Made by a program: the position numbers and the translations under genes | Assembly (NCBI RefSeq): GCF_009363055.1 | Contig: NZ_CP045292.1 | Coordinates: 1,922,001-1,986,000 of the forward strand | Source of the DNA: Flavobacterium haoranii | GTDB lineage: Bacteria; Bacteroidota; Bacteroidia; Flavobacteriales; Flavobacteriaceae | Direction: 5' to 3' | DNA length: 64,000 nucleotides | Notes under the pieces: model-generated | Told to the model about the DNA's origin: nothing | Databases searched by the model: none | Seen by the model: only the letters and a program-made list of their open reading frames with translations | Part shown: positions 1 to 8,972 of the stretch, one piece after another | Numbering within the stretch: the stretch's first letter is position 1 | How the letters are laid out: each line of letters starts with the position of its first letter

Positions 1-1
1 A

Positions 2-858
2 TATGCATTGGCTTTACTTCACAATAACGATACAAAATCGACTAAAATATTAGAACAACTCGTTACTAAAGACAAAAACGAATCCTATTACTATTACTTA
101 GGATTATCTTACGAAAAACAAAAAAACTACGAAAAAGCAATCGAAAATTGGAATGCATCGCTTCAACTAAATCCAGAGTATTTTAAAAGCGCCTATAAAC
201 TTTCACTTCAGTTGGCCAATATGCAACAATTTGATGCTTCATTAGAAGTTGCCAACGCTTTTTTAAAAAACAATCCTAATAATATTGATCTGCTTAAAAT
301 TCGCGGACAAATATATTATGCTTTAAAAAGAATCGAAATTGTATTCAAGATTTTGAAAAAGTAGTTGCTAAAAATGGCGCCGATGATAATATTCTAGAAA
401 AATTAGCCAATGTTTATCTCAATACAAAAGATTATAAAAAGGCCATAACTATTTATACCGATTTAATTGAAAACTATAACGACCAAAACCCTAATTTCTA
501 TTTCAACAGAGGAAAATGTTATGGTTTTTTATACGAAATTGAAAAAGCAGAAGAAGACATCAACACATCAATTGAGCTGAGAACTTATACTTTCGATAAC
601 GAATATTTTTATTTAGGTTTCTTTTATCAGCAACTTGAAGAATATGAAAAAGCGTTGAATTATTACAAAAAAACACTAAATACTAACAGCAATCATGCGG
701 AAGCAGCTTATCAAATCATTGCTATAAAAGATTATCACGGACAATCTCCAACGGTGCTTTTAAAAGAGTATCAAGATTATTTAGAAAAATTTCCAAATAT
801 TTCGAACCAAAGAAAACAACTCATCGCAAACCGAATTAACCAATTAGAAGAAAAATAG
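2..858 (+). CDS. TPR-repeat protein, 5' end missing, frameshifted
   Basis: Tetratricopeptide-repeat protein, probably a scaffold for protein interactions; partner unknown. The reading frame is open to the left edge, so the N-terminus lies outside the window. TPR-like helix pairs recur throughout (YYLGLSYEKQKNYEKAIENW, YFLGFFYQQ-type, EKLANVYLNTKDYKKAITIY). The frame changes at the A run 325-329: adding one A joins the first part to a continuation reading NRNCIQDFEKVVAKNG and running to the stop at 856-858. Both halves carry TPR sequence of the same character, so this was one gene. The short intergenic space leads to a lipoprotein gene on the same strand. Exact function cannot be assigned. Confidence 0.75.
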
Positions 859-903
859 AGTTAAATAAAAAACTTTAGTATTTTTACAGCAAATCAAAGA
901 ATT

Positions 904-1383
904 TTGAAAAAATTTATAGTTTTAATAGTTATCATTCTTTTAAACTCTTGCCAATATTTCGACAAAAAGGCTCCCGATGAAAATGCCTTATTAAAAGAAG
1001 AATTGCAAAAAGTAAATTGGAAACAAGTCGACCAATATCCAAGTGTTGCGTCTTGCGATACAATACTAGATGTAGAAACTCAAAAAGAATGTTTTTTCCA
1101 ATTTTTAACCGAAACCATTCAAGCTCGAATTGGCATCGATACCATCCATATTTTATATCCTGAATTAGATACGATTGCAGTAAAAGTTACTATAAATCCC
1201 GATGCTACATTACAATTTCAAACACAAGAACCTACCGATTCTATTAGTTACGATATTAAAGTTATTGATAGTATTTTACAAAATAGATTAACAAACTTTC
1301 CAAAAGTTGAACCTGCAATTAAACAAGGAATAAAAGTGAAGTCGCAATTTGTTTTACCTGTTATTTTAAAGGTTACGGAGTAA
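904..1383 (+). CDS. Hypothetical lipoprotein
   Basis: 159-residue predicted lipoprotein. A hydrophobic signal peptide ends in the lipobox LLNSC, with Cys16 as the lipid anchor, so it should sit in the cell envelope. It starts with TTG at 904; no in-frame ATG precedes the signal peptide and the signal begins exactly there. The C-terminal end (IKQGIKVKSQFVLPVILKV) weakly resembles the terminal beta strands of TonB-C-like domains, but the rest does not allow a firm assignment. It lies 45 bp after the TPR gene on the same strand and may be co-transcribed with it. Confidence 0.7.
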   Translation: MKKFIVLIVIILLNSCQYFDKKAPDENALLKEELQKVNWKQVDQYPSVASCDTILDVETQKECFFQFLTETIQARIGIDTIHILYPELDTIAVKVTINPDATLQFQTQEPTDSISYDIKVIDSILQNRLTNFPKVEPAIKQGIKVKSQFVLPVILKVTE

Positions 1384-1394
1384 TTTTTTGAAGC

Positions 1395-1515
1395 CAATCC
1401 TGCTGTACGCTATATCTTTTTTGTTTGTCATACTGAGCTTGTCGAAGTATCTAAACAAAAAAGGATGCCGCTTCCATCAGGGCTAATTCCTAAATGCGTC
1501 ACTTCGAGTTTTCGC
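1395..1515 (-). repeat. Modular intergenic repeat with CTTCGACAAGCTCAGTATGAC core
   Basis: The gap between two convergent genes holds a composite repeat. Read on the minus strand it has a GCCCTGATGGAAGCGGCATCC block, the core CTTCGACAAGCTCAGTATGAC (minus strand of 1427-1450), and an AAAAAAGATATAGCG block followed by CAGCAGGATT. Related blocks in the same order occur at 11935-12080 and 57905-58045. No protein is encoded. Confidence 0.6.
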
Positions 1516-1543
1516 TTAACGAAAGTATAGTGAAGTAAAAAAA

Positions 1544-2641
1544 CTATTTTCTAAAATTTCTTCCCTTCCAAGTAAATTTCCCAAACAAACTATAACAAGC
1601 GACCGCACTACTAAAAAAAGGATATAATAGCGACGCTAAAAACAACCATTGTAATTTTATTCTGAAAAAAGAAGCTGTTTTTTGTAGTAGAAACAAATCA
1701 ATAATAAACTTTAAAGCCACAAATAGTGCAAACCAATTCTGATTTAGGCTTCCTAACAACCACATTACGAAAACTGCAATCCAAGTTACATTTGTGCTAA
1801 AAACTAGTAGCGCTGTTAATTTTCCAAACCACGAAGAATATCCCGTACTTTTCGCCGCCCAACGCACACGTTGTTGAAATAAATCGTTCCAAGATTCTTC
1901 GCTTTTTGTTGCAATAATACTTTCATTATTCAAGCAAAATCCAACAGCATTTTTCTCTTTTAAAACTGCTTTTTGTAGTAGAAAAACATCATCTCCACTT
2001 GCCATATTTGAGTTTCCTTCAAAACCATTTAATTCTAAAAAGAATTTCTTTTCATAAGTAAAATTAGCCCCATTGCACATAAAAGGTTTATTTAAACCAA
2101 AACTTCCAATGGTTGCACCTTGCAAACTCAGAAAATCTAAATTTTGAAAAGCATGTAAAAAACCATTTTGAGGCAAATAGCAAACCCCTGCCGCAGCCAT
2201 TCTTTTCTCTTCTTTTTGAATGTATGCATCAATTGTTTTTAACCAACTTTTCTGAACCAAACAATCAGCATCCGTTGTAATAATCCAATTATGTTTAGCT
2301 ACTTCAATCGCCGTTTCAATCGCATCTTTTTTAGGCGAATTTGATTTTCTTATATTCTTAATAACTGAAATAGAAAATTCGTAATTCGTAATTGTATAAT
2401 TATCATCCGATTCATCATCTACTAAAATAACTTCAAACAATTCATTTGGATAATCTAAAAATGAAAGTGTGTGTAAAAGCTTTGGCAAATTTTCAGTTTC
2501 ATTTCGAAACGGAACTACAATTGAAAAGCTCATTTTAGGAACAACCTCATCACTTGTAAATGGTTTCATTTTTTGAAATCCGTAAAACAACGAACCAATC
2601 AATACAATATAGATTGCTAATATGACAAAAGCTACAATCAT
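1544..2641 (-). CDS. Family 2 glycosyltransferase, membrane-bound
   Basis: 365-residue processive-type GT-A glycosyltransferase. An N-terminal membrane helix (residues about 2-22) is followed by the GT2 domain: IVVPFRNE near 41-48, VDDESDD near 74-80, the metal-binding DAD at 124-126, GDD at 216-218 and the acceptor-site QQRVRW at 256-261. About three C-terminal membrane helices follow. Such enzymes transfer a sugar from a nucleotide-sugar to a lipid or polysaccharide acceptor at the inner membrane; the sugar cannot be told from sequence. Its start overlaps the stop of the upstream membrane-protein gene by 4 nt (ATGA), so the two are translationally coupled and probably work together. Confidence 0.85.
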   Translation of the reverse strand: MIVAFVILAIYIVLIGSLFYGFQKMKPFTSDEVVPKMSFSIVVPFRNETENLPKLLHTLSFLDYPNELFEVILVDDESDDNYTITNYEFSISVIKNIRKSNSPKKDAIETAIEVAKHNWIITTDADCLVQKSWLKTIDAYIQKEEKRMAAAGVCYLPQNGFLHAFQNLDFLSLQGATIGSFGLNKPFMCNGANFTYEKKFFLELNGFEGNSNMASGDDVFLLQKAVLKEKNAVGFCLNNESIIATKSEESWNDLFQQRVRWAAKSTGYSSWFGKLTALLVFSTNVTWIAVFVMWLLGSLNQNWFALFVALKFIIDLFLLQKTASFFRIKLQWLFLASLLYPFFSSAVACYSLFGKFTWKGRNFRK

Positions 2642-3564
2642 TCGGTAGTTTTTGGTTTAAATCGCAGTACAAAATAACTTCCTAAAACAACTGGTAAAAC
2701 TAAATTGAAAAACCACATTAACGAAGTTACCGTTAAAATTTTCCAATCTTCAACACCTATTTTCGAAAATAAATACAACGCCACACTTCCTTTAATGGCA
2801 ACATCCATAATATGAATACTTGGTAAAATGGATGCTAAAAAATACATCGTAAAAATGGTCAAAAAAGCAGTTTTAACTTCAATTTCAGCATCAAAAAACA
2901 ACAACAATATTAAAAATTGTGTAGAAAAAATTATGTAGCGAAATATAGAAAAACCAACTGTTTTAAAAAAAATGTTTTTATCTAATTTTTTGATTTTATC
3001 GATTATCTTTTGGATGGAGAAACCATAAATTTCAATTTTTCTAAAGAAAACTGCAATCAAAATAGCAATTCCAATTCCAATAAAAACAAGAATTTTGAAT
3101 GTTGAATGTTGAATGTTGAATGTTGAAAAAAACATCCCGATTACACCAAACAAAGTTGTCGCCAACATCTGACTGCTATTGTGTACAAAGTTGAGCAAAA
3201 CTATTCGCTTTGCATTTTCCTTTTTAAAATATAGCATTTTAGCACCATATTCCCCTATTCTATTTGGTGTGAAAATTGAAGCTGTTAGCGAACCAAAAGT
3301 TTGTTGGGCAGCTTCAAAAAAACTAATCTTTTTAAAGCTATTGACTAAATTTTGCCATTTTAAAACCTCAAAAAACCAATTGGCCGAAGTAAACAATAGT
3401 AAAATTAAAACTTCTTTGATCGATAAATACTGAATAATACTTTCTATAGAAATCGCCTTATCGCCTTGTAAATGGTGATAGATATAGAAAAATGCGAATC
3501 CTACAATCAAAACTTTGACGAGAACTAATAAGAATTGTTTAGCTTTGTGAGGAATTGCAATCAT
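2638..3564 (-). CDS. Lysylphosphatidylglycerol synthase TM-domain (UPF0104-like) membrane protein
   Basis: Multi-pass inner-membrane protein of about 308 residues with the layout of the LPG_synthase_TM / UPF0104 family (motifs such as [20 protein letters not shown], and about seven to eight hydrophobic helices). It lacks the catalytic aminoacyl-transferase domain of MprF. Relatives are flippase-like or glycolipid-linked, which fits its coupling to the downstream glycosyltransferase. I prefer the ATG at 3562-3564 ([11 protein letters not shown]) over one nine codons upstream, because the longer form would overlap the divergent ruvC. A 7-bp tandem repeat inside the gene (3095-3127) encodes [10 protein letters not shown] between two helices. 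Confidence 0.75.
   Translation of the reverse strand: MIAIPHKAKQFLLVLVKVLIVGFAFFYIYHHLQGDKAISIESIIQYLSIKEVLILLLFTSANWFFEVLKWQNLVNSFKKISFFEAAQQTFGSLTASIFTPNRIGEYGAKMLYFKKENAKRIVLLNFVHNSSQMLATTLFGVIGMFFSTFNIQHSTFKILVFIGIGIAILIAVFFRKIEIYGFSIQKIIDKIKKLDKNIFFKTVGFSIFRYIIFSTQFLILLLFFDAEIEVKTAFLTIFTMYFLASILPSIHIMDVAIKGSVALYLFSKIGVEDWKILTVTSLMWFFNLVLPVVLGSYFVLRFKPKTTE
3095..3127. repeat. Heptanucleotide tandem repeat (TTGAATG)x4.7 inside a gene
   Basis: Four full copies of TTGAATG plus a 5-nt partial copy, without interruption. The unit is not a multiple of three, so gain or loss of one copy would shift the frame of the surrounding membrane-protein gene. Confidence 0.9.
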
Positions 3565-3584
3565 TACTACAAAGAAAAGAAAAT

Positions 3585-4139
3585 TTGGCAAACGAACGCA
3601 TCATATTAGGAATTGACCCAGGAACCACTATCATGGGATTCGGATTAATCAAAGTAGTCAACAAGAAAATGGAATTTCTTCAGTTGAATGAATTAATTCT
3701 GAATAAATATGATGATCATTACACCAAATTGAAAGTGATATTTGAAAGAACAATCGAATTGATTGAAACACATCATCCTGATGAAATTGCAATTGAAGCG
3801 CCTTTTTTTGGTAAAAATGTGCAATCGATGTTAAAATTAGGTCGCGCACAAGGTGTTGCTATGGCAGCAGGTTTATCGCGCCAAATCCCGATTACCGAAT
3901 ACGAACCTAAGAAAATCAAAATGGCGATTACAGGTAACGGAAATGCTAGTAAAGAGCAAGTTGCTAAAATGCTCCAACAATTGTTAGACTTAAAAACATT
4001 GCCAAAAAATCTTGACTCAACCGATGGTTTAGCGGCGGCAGTTTGTCATTTCTTTAACTCAGGAAGAGTAGAAATTGGTAAAAGTTATTCGGGTTGGGAT
4101 GCTTTTGTTAAGCAGAATGAGAATCGTGTTAAAAAATAG
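3585..4139 (+). CDS. ruvC: Crossover junction endodeoxyribonuclease RuvC
   Basis: Holliday-junction resolvase; with RuvAB it cuts four-way junctions symmetrically during recombination repair. The RNase H-fold catalytic residues are visible: ILGIDPGTT at the N-terminus, IEAPFF in the middle and [12 protein letters not shown] near the C-terminus. Length (184 aa) is typical. I place the start at the TTG at 3585 ([12 protein letters not shown] follows), because a TTG at 3555 would add a basic tail not expected in the family. Its 5' end nearly abuts the divergent membrane-protein gene, so both promoters must lie inside coding sequence or be very compact. hemW follows downstream on the same strand. 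Confidence 0.92.
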   Translation: MANERIILGIDPGTTIMGFGLIKVVNKKMEFLQLNELILNKYDDHYTKLKVIFERTIELIETHHPDEIAIEAPFFGKNVQSMLKLGRAQGVAMAAGLSRQIPITEYEPKKIKMAITGNGNASKEQVAKMLQQLLDLKTLPKNLDSTDGLAAAVCHFFNSGRVEIGKSYSGWDAFVKQNENRVKK

Positions 4140-4200
4140 TGTTCAGTCACGGTTTTCAGTATAAAAACTGTTAACTGAGACTGCAACTTAAAACTAAAAA

Positions 4201-5333
4201 ATGAGCGGCATCTACATCCATATCCCTTTTTGCAAACAGGCTTGTCACTATTGCGATTTTCATTTTTCTACTTCATTGAAGAAAAAGAGGAAATGGTTTT
4301 GGCTTTAGCCAAAGAAATTCAAATGCGAAAAGATGAGTTGGGAAATGAAGTTGTAGCAACAATTTATTTTGGTGGTGGAACGCCGAGTATACTTTCTGTT
4401 GAAGAAATTCAGTTTTTGATTGATGAAGTTTATAAGAATTTTGATGTTATTAAAAATCCAGAAGTAACTTTAGAAGCCAATCCAGACGATTTATCGGATG
4501 AACAAATTATCAAATTATCGAATACACAAATCAACAGACTTTCAATAGGAATTCAATCTTTTTTTGAAGACGATTTAAAACTCATGAATCGCGCACACAA
4601 TGCCGAAGAAGCTAAAAGATGTTTGGAAACGGCAACAAAATATTTTGACAATATTACCATCGATTTAATATATGGCATTCCAAATATGAGTAACGAACGT
4701 TGGTTACAAAATATTGAAACCGCTTTATCATTTGGTATTCCGCATATTTCGAGTTACGCTTTAACGGTTGAACCAAAAACGGCACTGGATAAATTCATCA
4801 AAAAAGGTTTAGTAAAACAACCCGATGATGAAGTTGCTCAAGAGCATTTTCATATTCTCGTAAACCGATTACAAGAAGAAGGTTTTGTTCATTATGAATT
4901 GTCTAACTTTGGGAAAACTGATTATTTTTCCAAAAATAATTCGGCGTATTGGTTGGGTAAAAAATACATCGGAATTGGGCCGTCGGCGCATAGTTATGAT
5001 GGAATAAATAGAAGTTGGAACATTGCTAACAATACACTTTACATCAAATCGATTCAAGAAAACCAATTACCATCTGAAACGGAAACCTTAACAACCGTTG
5101 ATCGATACAACGAATATATTATGACAGGTTTACGAACCATTTGGGGTGTTTCTTTAGAGCGAATAGAAAAAGAATTTGGACCAAAATATTTAGAATATCT
5201 CAACCTACAAAGTCAGAAATTTATTCAAGACGAATTACTTTTTGTTAAAAATGGAATTTTGAAAACTACTCAAAAAGGTAAATTTTTATCCGACGGAATT
5301 GCATCCGACTTATTTTTGTTAAATTTGGAGTAA
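4201..5333 (+). CDS. hemW: Radical SAM protein HemW (heme chaperone, coproporphyrinogen oxidase-like), frameshifted
   Basis: HemW-type radical SAM protein, thought to bind heme and deliver it to heme proteins. The ATG at 4201 starts SGIYIHIPFCKQACHYCDF, giving the C-x3-C-x2-C cluster motif. The frame then breaks in the A run 4282-4286; one extra A joins it to the rest (EEMVLALAKEIQMRK), which continues through FGGGTPS, LEANPDD and RLSIGIQSF to the stop at 5333. Without the upstream segment the protein would lack its Fe-S motif, so the merged reading is the real gene. Merged length of about 377 residues is normal for the family. Confidence 0.9.
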
Positions 5334-5348
5334 ACCAAATTTCTTTTT

Positions 5349-6142
5349 GTGGAAGAAACTAAAAACTGTATCAATTGTCACGAACCTTTAGCGGGAAAAT
5401 TCTGCTATAATTGTGGTGAAAAAATTGTAGAAAAAACAGACTTTTCTATTAAAACAATTCTCCAGCAATTTGTTGATGGTTTTACCAATTTTGATTCGAA
5501 ATTTATTAAAAGTTTTTGGTTTCTATTATTCAAACCAGGACAATTAACAGAAAACTATGTAAACGGACTTCGAAAGCCTTTTATGAAGCCTTTTCAATTG
5601 TTCATTGTTGTCAACGTTTTGTTTTTTATAATTTTATCTGGGGCTGATATATTCAGAATTCCATCAGGATATTTTTTTCAATAGAAGCTAATCTTAAAAT
5701 CTTAGAAGAAATTGCCATTACTAAAAACGAATCGGTTGAAGTTTTAAAACAAGTTTATGATACTGATTCTTTAACCAATTCGAAACTGTATATTTTTATA
5801 CTTATACCTTTTTTAAGTTTAATCATTTGGTTAATAAATTTCAAAAAAAAGCTACAATTCGGAGTTCATGCCATATTTGCAATACATTATTTATCATTCT
5901 TCATGTTGTTTTGCTTAACATTGGTTATTTTTCCTCGTGAGTGGTTTACTCCAAGAGTAACTCAATTAACTATTTTTAGTTTTAATTTTATATACTTAGC
6001 ATTTGCAATAAAAAGATTTTACAATAATAATTGGAAAATAACTTTGCTGAAAACATTGATTATAGTTGTACTATTTTTTGCTTTAGTCTTTTTATATAGA
6101 GAACAAATAAGTCAGTTTACACTTTATTTTATGCATAAATAA
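5349..6142 (+). CDS. DUF3667 family membrane protein, frameshifted
   Basis: Starts at GTG 5349. A short N-terminal zinc ribbon with two CxxC pairs (CINC and CYNC) is followed by the conserved DUF3667 core (LLFKPGQLTENYVNGLRKPF and KPFQLFIVVNVLFF) and several membrane helices. The frame breaks in the seven-T run 5672-5678; one additional T gives YFFSIEANLKILEE and continuity to the stop at 6142. Function of the family is unknown; it is common in Flavobacteriia. It is followed after 3 bp by a cyclase-family gene on the same strand. Confidence 0.8.
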
Positions 6143-6145
6143 TTT

Positions 6146-6916
6146 ATGATAGCTTCTATTAAACATAACTATAAAAATTATACAGTTGATTTTTCTCAAC
6201 CTCTAGATATTTCTTTGCCTTTAACGAATGACAATCAAAATCCTATTGCGTGGTATCAAGACGAACCAAAAATTGAACCCGTAACTATGGGCGATTGGAT
6301 TGGGAAAGTTTCCGAAGGAAAATCATCGACAAATTTCAACAATATTTTCTTTAATCCGCATGCACACGGAACACACACTGAATGCTTAGGTCATATTACC
6401 AAAGATTTTTATAGTGTAAACCAACATTTAAAAACCTTTTTCTTTGTAGCTGAATTAATTTCAATTGAACCAATTGCTGTTGGAGATGATTTTATCATTA
6501 CAAAAGAACAAGTTGAAAAAGCACTTAACGGAAATAATCCTGAAGCAATTGTGATTAGAACGCTTCCGAATATTGACAATAAAAAGCATAAAAATTATTC
6601 CAATTCAAATCCGCCTTATTTGTCAGATAAAGCGGCTACTTACATTAGAGAAATTGGTATTAAGCATTTACTGATTGATTTACCAAGTGTAGACAAAGAA
6701 CACGATGAAGGAAAATTGTTAGCACACAAAGCGTTTTGGAATGTAAAAAACATTGAAGAATTGAATAAGAATGCTCGTTTAGATTGCACCATAACCGAAA
6801 TGATTTTCGTTGATAATAGTATCAAAGACGGGAGTTATTTACTAAATTTACAAATGGCTCCTTTTGAAAACGATGCAAGTCCAAGTAAGCCAATATTGTA
6901 TAAATTAAACGAATAG
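6146..6916 (+). CDS. Cyclase family protein (kynurenine formamidase-like hydrolase)
   Basis: 256-residue metal-dependent hydrolase of the cyclase / arylformamidase family. The metal-binding signature HAHGTHTE near residue 72 corresponds to HxGTHxD/E of the family, with a later conserved DLPSVDKEHD segment in the C-terminal half. Relatives hydrolyse N-formylkynurenine or similar amides. No other tryptophan-catabolism gene is visible nearby, so the substrate is uncertain. It is packed 3 bp after DUF3667 and followed at once by the VOC gene. Confidence 0.8.
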   Translation: MIASIKHNYKNYTVDFSQPLDISLPLTNDNQNPIAWYQDEPKIEPVTMGDWIGKVSEGKSSTNFNNIFFNPHAHGTHTECLGHITKDFYSVNQHLKTFFFVAELISIEPIAVGDDFIITKEQVEKALNGNNPEAIVIRTLPNIDNKKHKNYSNSNPPYLSDKAATYIREIGIKHLLIDLPSVDKEHDEGKLLAHKAFWNVKNIEELNKNARLDCTITEMIFVDNSIKDGSYLLNLQMAPFENDASPSKPILYKLNE

Positions 6917-6919
6917 AAA

Positions 6920-7269
6920 ATGATTTCAGCTGTAATTCCAAAGTTGCCATTTATCAATAAAAAGAAACTATTGATTTCTATACTACAATTGGTTTTCAAT
7001 TAGAAGCCGATTATGGTGAGTATCTCATTTTTTCATTGGAACAAACAGAATTACACTTTTTCTCTTTTCAAGATTTAGATCCAAAGAAATCCGATTTTAT
7101 GATTTATTTGAGAGTAAATGCTGAAATTGAGCGTCTTTATCATAAATTAATCGAAAAAGGAATTGCCATTCATCCTAATGGTGCTTTAGAACAAAAACCT
7201 TGGCATCAGATAGAATTTTCGATCATTGATCCTAATGGAACATTGTTAACTTTTGGACAGTATAATTAA
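6920..7269 (+). CDS. VOC-superfamily (glyoxalase/bleomycin-resistance-like) protein, frameshifted
   Basis: About 117 residues with the vicinal-oxygen-chelate beta-alpha-beta-beta-beta pattern. The ATG at 6920 gives ISAVIPKLPFINKKETIDFY after adding one A in the five-A run 6959-6963. The remainder (GFQLEADYGEYLIFSLEQTE through FSIIDPNGTLLTFGQ) is typical of the glyoxalase/bleomycin-resistance family; the final DPNG turn is characteristic. Substrate cannot be inferred. It lies in a same-strand run of small genes. Confidence 0.75.
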
Positions 7270-7280
7270 ATTCTATTCAA

Positions 7281-7646
7281 ATGAACATCCAACAATTATA
7301 CGAATTTTGCCTATCTAAAAAAGGTGTAACCGAACATTTTCCATTTGATGAAGATACTCTGGTGTTTAAAGTTGGCGGAAAAATGTTTTGTTTAACTTCT
7401 TTACAAGATTGGGAAAAAGGAAGTCCTTCGCTTAATTTAAAATGTGATCCAGAAAGAGCTCTTGAACTTCGTGAACAATATGAAGCTATAAAACCAGGAT
7501 GGCACATGAGCAAAGTGCATTGGAATACTGTAACGGTTAATAGTGATGTTTCCCAAAAACTATTGATTGAACTTATCAATCATTCTTATGATTTGGTTTT
7601 TAATAGTTTAACCAAAAAAATACAAGCTGAAATTTTAAATTCTTAG
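7281..7646 (+). CDS. MmcQ/YjbR family DNA-binding protein
   Basis: 121-residue protein of the MmcQ/YjbR family (CyaY-like fold). The sequence includes the family pattern GVTEHFPFDEDTLVFKVGGK, the mid-segment LNLKCDPERALELREQY, and GWHMSKVHWNTV. The family is annotated as DNA-binding on structural grounds, with no defined physiological role. It begins 11 bp after the VOC gene. Confidence 0.85.
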   Translation: MNIQQLYEFCLSKKGVTEHFPFDEDTLVFKVGGKMFCLTSLQDWEKGSPSLNLKCDPERALELREQYEAIKPGWHMSKVHWNTVTVNSDVSQKLLIELINHSYDLVFNSLTKKIQAEILNS

Positions 7647-7655
7647 GCTTTTTAT

Positions 7656-7703
7656 GTAACAAAAGTTGCTGTCACATTTCTATAAAAATTGGAACTTTAT
7701 AGT
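7656..7703 (+). promoter_or_regulatory. Predicted Crp/Fnr-type operator and promoter of the SQR-like gene
   Basis: GTAACAAAAGTTG at 7656-7668 is an imperfect palindrome (GTAAC-AAAA-GTTgC). It is followed after exactly 26 nt by CTTTATAGT at 7695-7703, just upstream of the ATG at 7720. The same layout occurs upstream of the ferredoxin reductase and the YceI/porin operon, where the palindrome is better. This copy is the weakest of the three. Confidence 0.5.
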
Positions 7704-7719
7704 AATAAAACTAAGAATC

Positions 7720-8922
7720 ATGACAACTACTGTAGTAATAGGCGGAAGCTTTGCAGGAATGACAGCTGCGCTTGAGATAAAAAGAAAAGGCAAAGATCAA
7801 CATAAAGTTATTTTAATTGATAAATCACCCGTTTTTATGTTTATTCCGTCTTTAATTTGGGTTCCATTTGGAAGACGTGATATTAAAGATATTTCTTTTA
7901 GAAAAGATGCTATTTTAACCAAAAAAGGTGTCGAATTTGTAAATGCAGAGGCTTTAAATGTAGATGTTAAAAATCAAACTGTAAAAACTGATAAAGGCGA
8001 TTATAAATACGATCATTTGGTTGTGGCAACAGGACCAAAAGTAAAATATGATGTCGCTCCTGGCGTTGCCGAATATACACATTATATTGGTACTCCAAAT
8101 GGAGCCATGAAAACACGAAAAGCATTAGAAGAATTCAAGAAAAATCCTGGACCAATTGTTATTGGAGCAACTCAAAATGCGGGTTGTATGGGTGCTGCTT
8201 ATGAATTTTTATTTAATGTAGAAAAATGGCTACGTGAACAAAATATCCGTAAAAAAGTAGATTTATATTGGATTACACCTGAAGACTATTTAGGACATTT
8301 TGGAATTGATGGTATGCCAATGGCTGAAGGAATGTTAAAATCTTTCATGAAAATGTTTAACATTCATTATAAAACGCAAGTTGGAGTTGAAGAGGTAACT
8401 CCAGAAACTATTAAACTAACAAACGGAGAAATTTTACCTTATAAATTTTCAATGTTAATGCCTCCATTTATTGGGGTCGATTTTGTAAGCAATTCACCCG
8501 AATTACATGCCACACCTACTGGATATGTTCCTGTAAAAGACAGTTACCAACATGTAGATTATCCTAATGTATGGGCAGCAGGAATTGCAGTAAATGTTCC
8601 ATTGCCATTTACACCAGGAAAAGTTCCGTTTGCATCTCCAAAAACAGGTTATCCTAGTGATGAAACAGGTAAAATTGTTGCCGAAAATATTATAAGAGTA
8701 ACCAAAGGTGAAACCAAATTAAAAGAGAAAGCGTGGGGAAGAATTCCGGGATTATGTGTAATGGATGCTGGTAAAAAAGAAGTATTATTAGTTTCTTCTA
8801 GTTTATTTAAACCAAGAACATTCGCGATTATGATTCCAAATGTTATTTATGACATAAATAAAGTAATTCTCGAAAAGTATTTCTTATGGAAATCTAGAAA
8901 TGGTTATTCTAATTTGCCGTAA
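7720..8922 (+). CDS. Sulfide:quinone oxidoreductase-like FAD-dependent oxidoreductase
   Basis: 400-residue two-dinucleotide-binding-domain flavoprotein. The N-terminal FAD motif is VVIGGSFAGM; VVATGP (101-106) and the NVWAAGIA segment near 283-290 are standard. Two cysteines match the redox-active pair of sulfide:quinone oxidoreductases: Cys156 in NAGCMGAAYEF and Cys346 in GLCVMDAGKKE. The third SQR cysteine, expected in the 120-130 segment, is absent (HYIGTPNGAM). I use the ATG at 7720 rather than an earlier in-frame start at 7666, because the FAD motif begins directly after it and the promoter-like site lies between. Likely role: oxidation of sulfide or a related thiol with electrons to quinone at the membrane surface; the substrate is inferred. 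Confidence 0.75.
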   Translation: MTTTVVIGGSFAGMTAALEIKRKGKDQHKVILIDKSPVFMFIPSLIWVPFGRRDIKDISFRKDAILTKKGVEFVNAEALNVDVKNQTVKTDKGDYKYDHLVVATGPKVKYDVAPGVAEYTHYIGTPNGAMKTRKALEEFKKNPGPIVIGATQNAGCMGAAYEFLFNVEKWLREQNIRKKVDLYWITPEDYLGHFGIDGMPMAEGMLKSFMKMFNIHYKTQVGVEEVTPETIKLTNGEILPYKFSMLMPPFIGVDFVSNSPELHATPTGYVPVKDSYQHVDYPNVWAAGIAVNVPLPFTPGKVPFASPKTGYPSDETGKIVAENIIRVTKGETKLKEKAWGRIPGLCVMDAGKKEVLLVSSSLFKPRTFAIMIPNVIYDINKVILEKYFLWKSRNGYSNLP

Positions 8923-8940
8923 ATAAAACCTATACTAATT

Positions 8941-8969
8941 AAAAATCCCAACATTAAGTTGGGATTTTT
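8941..8969. terminator. Bidirectional terminator between convergent genes
   Basis: AAAAATCCCAAC and GTTGGGATTTTT form a hairpin flanked by A and T runs. It serves the SQR-like gene on the plus strand and the T9SS gene on the minus strand. Confidence 0.85.
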
Positions 8970-8972
8970 AAT

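Noticed and set aside
3095-3127. CRISPR-like array
   Set aside because: The units are 7 bp and contiguous without spacers; no cas genes are in the window.
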